This document shows, one piece after another, positions 43,426 to 48,106 of a DNA stretch of 48,106 nt. Numbering within the stretch: position 1 is the stretch's first letter; each line of letters begins with the position of its first letter. The notes beneath the pieces were generated by a model. That model searched no databases. It saw only the letters and a program-made list of their open reading frames with translations, and had not been told where the DNA came from. The stretch comes from Allochromatium palmeri (lineage in GTDB: Bacteria > Pseudomonadota > Gammaproteobacteria > Chromatiales > Chromatiaceae), in contig NZ_WNKT01000030.1 in the NCBI RefSeq assembly GCF_009720725.1, positions 1-48,106 of the forward strand, given 5' to 3'. The translations under genes and the position numbers were made by a program.

Positions 43426-44754
43426 ATGATCACGAAACTTCGCCATGGCTGGCAAGCGATGCGGTCGAGCTTCTGGTTCGTCCCCGCCCTGATGGTCGTC
43501 GATGCGGTGGTGCTGGCGATCCTGCTGATCACCCTGGAAACCACCCTCGATCTGCATCTGGTCGCGCACTGGCCGCTGCTCTTCGGGGCCGGTGCGGCCG
43601 GCGCCCGTGGTTTGCTGACAACGGTTGCCAGCTCGATGATCACCGTGGCCGGGCTGGTGTTCTCGATCACCCTCGTTGCACTCTCGCTCACCTCCAGTCA
43701 GTACAGCTCGCGGGTCATTCGCAACTTCATGCGCGATCGCGTCAACCAGTGGGTGCTCGGCGTCTTTCTCGGCATCTTCGCCTACTGCCTGGTGGTGCTG
43801 CGGACGATTCGCGACGGTGCCGAAGGGGCCTTCGTCCCGACCCTGGCGGTGCTGGTCGGTCTGCTGCTCGCCTTCGTCGGGATCGCGGTGCTGATCCACT
43901 TCATCCATCACATTGCGACCTCCATCCAGGCGTCGAGCATCGTAGCCACGGCCGCGCAGGAAACGCTCGCCGCCGTGGATCATCTGTTTCCGGAGGCGCT
44001 GGAAGCCGATGACGACGAAGGCACGGACGACACCCTGGCGAGCGCGCTCGCCGGGCAGCCCTGGCTGGTCGTTCCGGCCGACAAGACCGGCTACATCGCG
44101 AGTCTCGATCTGGACGCACTGCCGGATGTGGCCCGGACACTGGAGACCCTGCTGCGGATGGAGCATGGCGTCGGGGATTTCGTCGTCGCGGGCACGCCGC
44201 TGGTCTCGCTGCTCGATCCGGGTGACCTGGACGAGGCGACGACGGCCAGACTGAACGCGCTCTACGTCATCAGTCGTCAGCGCACGGTGGAGCAGGATGT
44301 CGCCTTCGGTATCCGCCAGATCGTCGACGTCGCCATGAAGGCGCTGTCACCCGGCATCAATGACACCACCACCGCCGTGATGTGCGTGGACTATCTGGCG
44401 GCGATCCTGACCCGACTGGCGACGCGCCGGATTGCGACTCCCGATCGGCTGGATGAAGGGACATTGCGCGTCATCGTTCGCGGTTCGAGCTTCGAGAGCC
44501 TGTTGGGCGAGGCCTTCGACCAGATTCGGCAGAACGCCGAAGGCAACGTTGCCATCCTGTTGCGGCTGCTTGGCGCGCTGCACACCATCGCCGGTCAGAC
44601 CGCCAGCCCGAACCGGCGCTGGGCGCTCGGACAAAAAGTCGACGCGATCGGCGAGGCCGCCGAGCGCTGCATTGCGTCCCCGCCTGATCGCGACCGGCTC
44701 GCGCACCGGCTGAGACAGGTGCGCGAAGCCCTCGACAGACGGAGCGCCTCATGA
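43426..44754 (+). CDS. DUF2254 membrane protein inside the N-ATPase operon
   Basis: 442 residues. Four hydrophobic helices in the first half (~20-40, 65-90, 105-125, 140-165), then a long soluble part. The RQRTVEQDVAFGIRQIVDVA...ALSPGINDTTTAVMCVDYL stretch is the DUF2254 hallmark. Function unknown; the family is predicted to be a membrane protein with a cytoplasmic domain. AGGAGG precedes the ATG, and its stop overlaps the atpG start (ATGA), so atpG translation depends on it. That tight coupling suggests it is a stable part of this operon. Confidence 0.85.
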   Translation: MITKLRHGWQAMRSSFWFVPALMVVDAVVLAILLITLETTLDLHLVAHWPLLFGAGAAGARGLLTTVASSMITVAGLVFSITLVALSLTSSQYSSRVIRNFMRDRVNQWVLGVFLGIFAYCLVVLRTIRDGAEGAFVPTLAVLVGLLLAFVGIAVLIHFIHHIATSIQASSIVATAAQETLAAVDHLFPEALEADDDEGTDDTLASALAGQPWLVVPADKTGYIASLDLDALPDVARTLETLLRMEHGVGDFVVAGTPLVSLLDPGDLDEATTARLNALYVISRQRTVEQDVAFGIRQIVDVAMKALSPGINDTTTAVMCVDYLAAILTRLATRRIATPDRLDEGTLRVIVRGSSFESLLGEAFDQIRQNAEGNVAILLRLLGALHTIAGQTASPNRRWALGQKVDAIGEAAERCIASPPDRDRLAHRLRQVREALDRRSAS

Positions 44755-45698
44755 GCGACACCACGGCCAGTCTGCGCCATAAGCTCAAAAGCGCCGGTGA
44801 CCTCCAATCCGTCGTCCGCACCATGAAGTCGCTGGCCGCGTCGAGCATCGTCCAGTACGAGCAATCGGTCAGCGCCCTGGGCGACTATGCCCGCACCGTG
44901 GAGCTGGGGCTGAGCGTCTGCTTCCGGGGCATCGGCCACGCGGACGCGCTGACTGGCGACGCCACAGGCGCGGAGGCGGGCGTGAGTGGCGCGGTTGTCT
45001 TTGGCTCCGATCAGGGCTTGGTGGGCCAGTTCAACGATCTGGTCGCTGATCATGCGGTGAAGACGCTGGCCGGGCTGACTGAGCCGTCGAGGGATCGATC
45101 AGGGCGTCAGTTACGGGTGTGGGCGGTCGGCGAGCGGGTGCAGGCGCGGTTGGTAGACGCCGGTCTGCCGGTGGTCGAATGCTTCAAGGTGCCGAACTCG
45201 GTCGCCGGCATTACACCGCTGGTCGGCGAGATTCTGGTGGCGATCGAGGCGGATGAGGGGCTTCGCAGCGCTTTGCCCATCCTGCATCTTGTCTACAACA
45301 GACCTCACTCGGCAGCGGTCTATACGCCGGTCGCTCAGCGACTGCTGCCGTTGGATGAGTCCTGGCGTCTTTCGCTGGCGGAGCGTCCCTGGCCGACGAA
45401 CAATCAGCCCGAGGTCATCGGGGACGACTCCGGAGTGGATACGGGAACCCTGCGGGCGCTGATCCGCGAGCATCTGTTCGTGTCGCTGTTTCGGGCCAGC
45501 GCCGAATCCCTGGCCAGCGAGAACGCCAGCCGACTCGCCGCGATGCAGCGCGCCGATAAAAATATCGAAGACTTGCTGGAAACGCTGAACGGAACCTTCC
45601 ATCGATTGCGCCAGAGCGGCATCGACGAGGAACTGTTCGATGTCATCGCTGGCTTCGAGGCACTCGCCGGATCGCGGCGTTCAAAGCAACGCCGATGA
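44751..45698 (+). CDS. atpG: N-ATPase subunit gamma
   Basis: 315-residue rotor shaft subunit. N-terminal helix with LRHKLKSAGDLQSVVRTMKSLA (family: I-x-S-x-x-x-x-x-I-T-x-A-M-x-x-V), VFGSDQGLVGQFN in the middle, and the C-terminal helix ENASRLAAMQRADKNIEDLL (family E-x-x-A-R-M-x-A-M-x-x-A). The sequence is more divergent than housekeeping AtpG, normal for N-ATPases. Confidence 0.92.
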   Translation: MSDTTASLRHKLKSAGDLQSVVRTMKSLAASSIVQYEQSVSALGDYARTVELGLSVCFRGIGHADALTGDATGAEAGVSGAVVFGSDQGLVGQFNDLVADHAVKTLAGLTEPSRDRSGRQLRVWAVGERVQARLVDAGLPVVECFKVPNSVAGITPLVGEILVAIEADEGLRSALPILHLVYNRPHSAAVYTPVAQRLLPLDESWRLSLAERPWPTNNQPEVIGDDSGVDTGTLRALIREHLFVSLFRASAESLASENASRLAAMQRADKNIEDLLETLNGTFHRLRQSGIDEELFDVIAGFEALAGSRRSKQRR

Positions 45699-45727
45699 CG
45701 GTCTTATCACAACAGGAGTGAAACGAA

Positions 45728-46042
45728 ATGTTGATTACTTTCGAAACCAAGGCTTATGCCAGCATCACGATGTTCGGCGACGTCGCCGTGACACTCATCA
45801 AGCTGATGGGACATAGCGGCCGCGTACCCGGCGCCCTCATGGCTGACGACGTACCGACGGCACTGGCGCAGCTGCAGGCGGCGGTCCAGGCACAACCGGA
45901 CGCGCCCCTGGATCCGACCAACGGATCAGCGACTGATGGCGAGGACGGCCAGCACGTCAGCCTCGCCCATCGCGCATTGCCGCTGATCGAGCTGCTCACA
46001 GCGGCGGCCGCAGCGCACGAAAATGTGATGTGGGACGCCTGA
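45728..46042 (+). CDS. DUF1840 family protein
   Basis: 104 residues beginning MLITFETKAYASITMFGDVAVTLIKLMG and ending with the family-typical VSLAHRALPLIELLTAAAAAHENVMW. Cytoplasmic, function unknown, widespread in Beta- and Gammaproteobacteria. AGGAG is upstream. It lies 29 bases after atpG, perhaps by chance. Confidence 0.85.
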   Translation: MLITFETKAYASITMFGDVAVTLIKLMGHSGRVPGALMADDVPTALAQLQAAVQAQPDAPLDPTNGSATDGEDGQHVSLAHRALPLIELLTAAAAAHENVMWDA

Positions 46043-46088
46043 TCGAGTGGCAGCGGCTGGTTGCGGCGCACTGACCGGCCACGGGTTC

Positions 46089-46098
46089 ATAACAGATA
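46089..46098 (+). repeat. Left copy of ATAACAGATA end repeat
   Basis: Exact match to the copy at 47957-47966; marks the left end of the IS607-type element. Lies 36 bases before tnpA. Confidence 0.55.
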
Positions 46099-46134
46099 CT
46101 TTTAATCTACAATAATGTTCTGTAATCTAGCACT

Positions 46135-46788
46135 ATGGAACGGAAATTAGTCAAGATCGGCGAAGCCGCGTCCCTTATCGGATCAACTCCGGCAACCTTG
46201 CGCAAATGGGAGGAGACCGGAGAACTGCTGCCGGCTCGCAAAACCAAAGGCGGCACCCGCTACTACGCGGTAGCGGACCTGCTCGCCCTCGGTGATACCG
46301 ATGCTCCGACCGTCTGCTACGCCCGCGTTTCGAGCCATGACCAGAAAGCGGACTTGGATCGCCAGCACGAGATGCTGGAAACCTACTGCGCCGCGAAAGG
46401 TTGGCGCACAGAGGTCATCCGGGATCTCGGCTCAGGCATGAACTACCGCAAGAAAGGACTGCAACGCCTGCTCGAAATGATCCTGCGCCGCCAGATGCGG
46501 CGGCTGGTCATCACTCACAAGGATCGGCTGCTACGCTTCGGCTCGGAGCTTGTCTTTGCCTTGTGTGAGATTCAGGGCATTGAGATCGTCATCATCCACA
46601 AGGGAGATCAGCCGTCTTTCGAGGAAGATTTGGCCCAGGACGTTCTGGAGATCATCACGGTCTTTTCCGCTCGGCTCTACGGTAGCCGCTCCAAGAAACA
46701 CCGCAAGCTGCTGCACGACCTGCAAGCCTCGGCGGACGTGATGGCCGAAGACCTTGGAATTTACGATGCTGCGCGCCCACAAGATTAA
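46135..46788 (+). CDS. tnpA: IS607-family serine recombinase transposase
   Basis: 217 residues. An N-terminal MerR-like helix-turn-helix (KIGEAASLIGSTPATLRKWEETG, GGTRYYAVADL) is followed by a serine-recombinase domain: YARVSSHDQKADLDRQ with the nucleophile Ser66, DLGSGMNYRKKGLQRLL, VITHKDRLLRFG and the C-terminal SRSKKH. This N-terminal HTH order is specific to IS607. It catalyses DNA strand exchange through Ser-DNA links. Intact. Confidence 0.93.
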   Translation: MERKLVKIGEAASLIGSTPATLRKWEETGELLPARKTKGGTRYYAVADLLALGDTDAPTVCYARVSSHDQKADLDRQHEMLETYCAAKGWRTEVIRDLGSGMNYRKKGLQRLLEMILRRQMRRLVITHKDRLLRFGSELVFALCEIQGIEIVIIHKGDQPSFEEDLAQDVLEIITVFSARLYGSRSKKHRKLLHDLQASADVMAEDLGIYDAARPQD

Positions 46789-47929
46789 GCTCGACCCCAA
46801 CCAGGAACAGGCGACCTATTTCGCCAAGGCGTGCGGCGTCGCCCGCCATGCCTACAACTGGTCGTTAGCGCAATGGAAGGCGCAGTACGAGGCTGGCCTG
46901 AAACCTAATGAGGCGGCGCTGCGCAAGCAATACAACGCCATCAAGCCCGTCGAGTTCCCGTGGGCGCTGGAAGTCACCAAGACCGCGCCGCAGCAGGCCA
47001 TCAAGAACGCTGGAACGGCGTTCTCCAACTTCTTCCGTAAGGTGAAGGCGGGTAAAAAAGGCAAGGACGGCGGCTATCCGAAGTTCAAGAAGAAAGGCAT
47101 CCACGACGCTTTCCGCGCGGATAACGGCCCGCCCAAGAAAGGCGTGTCGGCTGTGCAGGTCGATGGCAAGCGCGTGAAGCTGCCCATCATCGGTTGGGTC
47201 AAGATGCGCGAGCAACGGCGCTTCCCCGGCTGCATCCAGTCAACGACGGTCAGTCGCCAGGCCGATGGCTGGTACATCTCCATCCTGGTCGAGACCGATG
47301 ATCGGCTCCACCAGGAATCCACCGGCGTGGTCGGCGTGGATTTCGGCCTGAAGGCGCTGGCGACGCTCTCCACGGGCGAATCCATCCCAGGACCAAAACC
47401 GCACCGCAGACTGGACGGACGTCTGCGCCGGCTCAATCGTTCCCTGGCCCGCAAGCGCAAAGGCAGTGCGAACTGGAAGAAAGCGAAAACCAAGCTCTCC
47501 AGACTGCACAAGCGCCTGGCTGACATCCGCGAAGACGCCTTGCACAAGCTCAGTCACCATCTGACCACGCAGTTCGATGTCATCGGCATTGAAGATCTGA
47601 ACGTCAAAGGCATGGCCGCGAACAGTCGTCTTGCCCGCTCGGTCAGTGATGCGGGCCTTCGTTCGCTGCGCACCAAGATCGAGTACAAGGCGGCCATGAC
47701 CGGCGCAACGGTCGTGGTGGTAGACCGCTGGTTTCCATCCAGTAAGACCTGCTCGCAGTGCGGCCAGCACCACCCTGAGATCGTTCTCGGTGTCGAGACC
47801 CTGCGCTGCGAGTGCGGCCTAACCATCGACCGAGACCTGAATGCGGCGATTAACCTCGCCAATTACGCGGTAAGCTCTACCGTGTCAGCCTGTGGAGAGG
47901 ACGGCTCTGGCGTTGCCTTGGCAGCGTGA
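46766..47929 (+). CDS. tnpB: TnpB RNA-guided nuclease (IS607-associated), frameshifted at the very end
   Basis: 387 residues. TnpB, ancestor-like relative of Cas12, cuts DNA guided by omega RNA from the element's right end. RuvC residues: Asp192 (GVDFGLKA), Glu276 (GIEDLNVKG), Asp357 (IDRDLNAAINL). Zinc-ribbon cysteines: C329, C332, C348, C350. ATG 46766 overlaps tnpA by 23 bases. The usual KPASMKQE tail of related TnpBs is encoded in a different frame just beyond the stop (47926-47967), so the last ~13 residues are lost by a small indel. The catalytic core is intact and probably active. Confidence 0.92.
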   Translation: MLRAHKIKLDPNQEQATYFAKACGVARHAYNWSLAQWKAQYEAGLKPNEAALRKQYNAIKPVEFPWALEVTKTAPQQAIKNAGTAFSNFFRKVKAGKKGKDGGYPKFKKKGIHDAFRADNGPPKKGVSAVQVDGKRVKLPIIGWVKMREQRRFPGCIQSTTVSRQADGWYISILVETDDRLHQESTGVVGVDFGLKALATLSTGESIPGPKPHRRLDGRLRRLNRSLARKRKGSANWKKAKTKLSRLHKRLADIREDALHKLSHHLTTQFDVIGIEDLNVKGMAANSRLARSVSDAGLRSLRTKIEYKAAMTGATVVVVDRWFPSSKTCSQCGQHHPEIVLGVETLRCECGLTIDRDLNAAINLANYAVSSTVSACGEDGSGVALAA

Positions 47930-47985
47930 AACCAGCCTCGATGAAGCAGGAAGAAAATAACAGATAGTTGAGATTATCTGAGACT
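47840..47985 (+). ncRNA. Candidate omega RNA (TnpB guide scaffold)
   Basis: By analogy, the guide RNA scaffold of TnpB comes from the last ~100-150 bases of the tnpB region and the element's right end, with the guide taken from the flanking DNA. Here that is roughly this interval; bounds are approximate. The conserved GTGAAACCAGCCTCGATGAAG segment lies within. No transcript evidence. Confidence 0.4.
47957..47966 (+). repeat. Right copy of ATAACAGATA end repeat
   Basis: Exact match to 46089-46098, at the right end of the IS607-type element, inside the frame-shifted TnpB tail. Confidence 0.55.
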
Positions 47986-48106
47986 TTTCGGAGCGGTGAC
48001 AAAGAGCACAGTCACCATCTTAAGTTCGCTAAGTACTTTCATTAAAAAAATTAAACAGATGAAAACGCAATTTTATATTCAGATCCATAACCATCAATAA
48101 TTTCAC
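47968..48106. other. A+T-rich flank with a hairpin, no gene
   Basis: Flank beyond the IS607-type element. GGTGAC (47995-48000) and GTCACC (48011-48016) form a 6-bp stem with a 10-base loop. No T-run follows. Much richer in A+T than the rest of the window; no coding frame visible. Confidence 0.5.

Larger units (their letters stand above)
46089..47967 (+). mobile_element. IS607-type element (tnpA + tnpB)
   Basis: Element with a serine-recombinase tnpA followed by an overlapping tnpB, the organisation of IS607. Approximate ends are set by a 10-base direct repeat, ATAACAGATA, at 46089-46098 and 47957-47966, both in A+T-rich DNA; the exact ends may be several bases outside. IS607 elements use a serine transposase and make no target duplications. 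The insertion lies downstream of DUF1840 and does not disrupt a recognisable gene. Confidence 0.8.

Noticed and set aside
43339-44166. Minus-strand open frame opposite the DUF2254 gene
   Set aside because: Low-complexity, charged translation typical of a shadow frame; the plus-strand product matches a known family.

Overview
The window looks like chromosomal DNA of a Gammaproteobacterium, most likely a purple sulfur bacterium or close relative (Chromatiaceae-like). The evidence is indirect: a gammaproteobacterial-type glyoxalase I, DUF3581, DUF1840 and FlxA-like genes, a cytochrome b561/YceI set, a secreted Gly/Tyr/Met-repeat protein resembling sulfur globule envelope proteins, and a complete N-ATPase operon. 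No rRNA, tRNA or CRISPR array was seen.

Layout. (1) 1-3.9 kb: gloA, a graveyard of broken genes (SprT-like, DUF1810 and IS110 remnants), then cytochrome b561 with two YceI proteins, and an A+T-richer DUF4410 lipoprotein gene with an orphan IS200/IS605-type right end beside it. (2) 3.98-32.3 kb: one large lipid/polyketide gene cluster built as two divergent arms. The left arm (minus strand, 19.7 to 4.0 kb) encodes an ACP, a ketosynthase-chain length factor fusion, a cobalamin-type radical SAM protein, an ApeI-like dehydratase, a second ACP, two paralogous radical SAM proteins, two ketosynthases, a hotdog thioesterase, a PKS-type dehydratase, a family-25 glycosyltransferase, an MMPL exporter fused to a methyltransferase, and a polysaccharide deacetylase. 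The right arm (plus strand, 20.2 to 32.3 kb) encodes an ApeP-like dehydratase, a FabG-like reductase, a LolA-like protein, a lipoprotein, a second cobalamin-type radical SAM protein, an acyl-activating ligase, a DAK2-DegV (FakA-FakB-like) fusion, a family-2 glycosyltransferase, an LpxL-like acyltransferase, a third ACP, a fourth ketosynthase, a PlsC-like acyltransferase and a SPASM radical SAM protein. (3) 32.4-36.7 kb: a small membrane protein, FlxA-like and DUF3581 proteins, and a c-di-GMP phosphodiesterase with a degenerate GGDEF domain. (4) 37.1-45.7 kb: the repeat protein and the N-ATPase operon atpDCQRBEFAG, with a DUF2254 membrane protein inserted before atpG. (5) 45.7-48.1 kb: DUF1840 and an IS607-type element (tnpA, tnpB).

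How the cluster may work. The gene content is that of an aryl-polyene-like type II system (ketosynthase/CLF, ACPs, ApeI/ApeP-like dehydratases, FabG, ligase, LolA, MMPL exporter, acyl- and glycosyltransferases) enriched with five radical SAM enzymes. This combination recalls the proposed ladderane gene sets of anammox bacteria and the related set reported from Desulfotalea. The inference is an iteratively built, unsaturated acyl chain that is modified by radical chemistry while on ACP, possibly activated as an acyl phosphate by the DAK2-DegV fusion, attached to a glyco- or glycerolipid head, and exported to the outer membrane. No aromatic-starter lyase and no CrtI-like desaturase is present in the window, so neither an aryl polyene nor a ladderane product can be assigned. 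This cluster is the best candidate for an undescribed system here.
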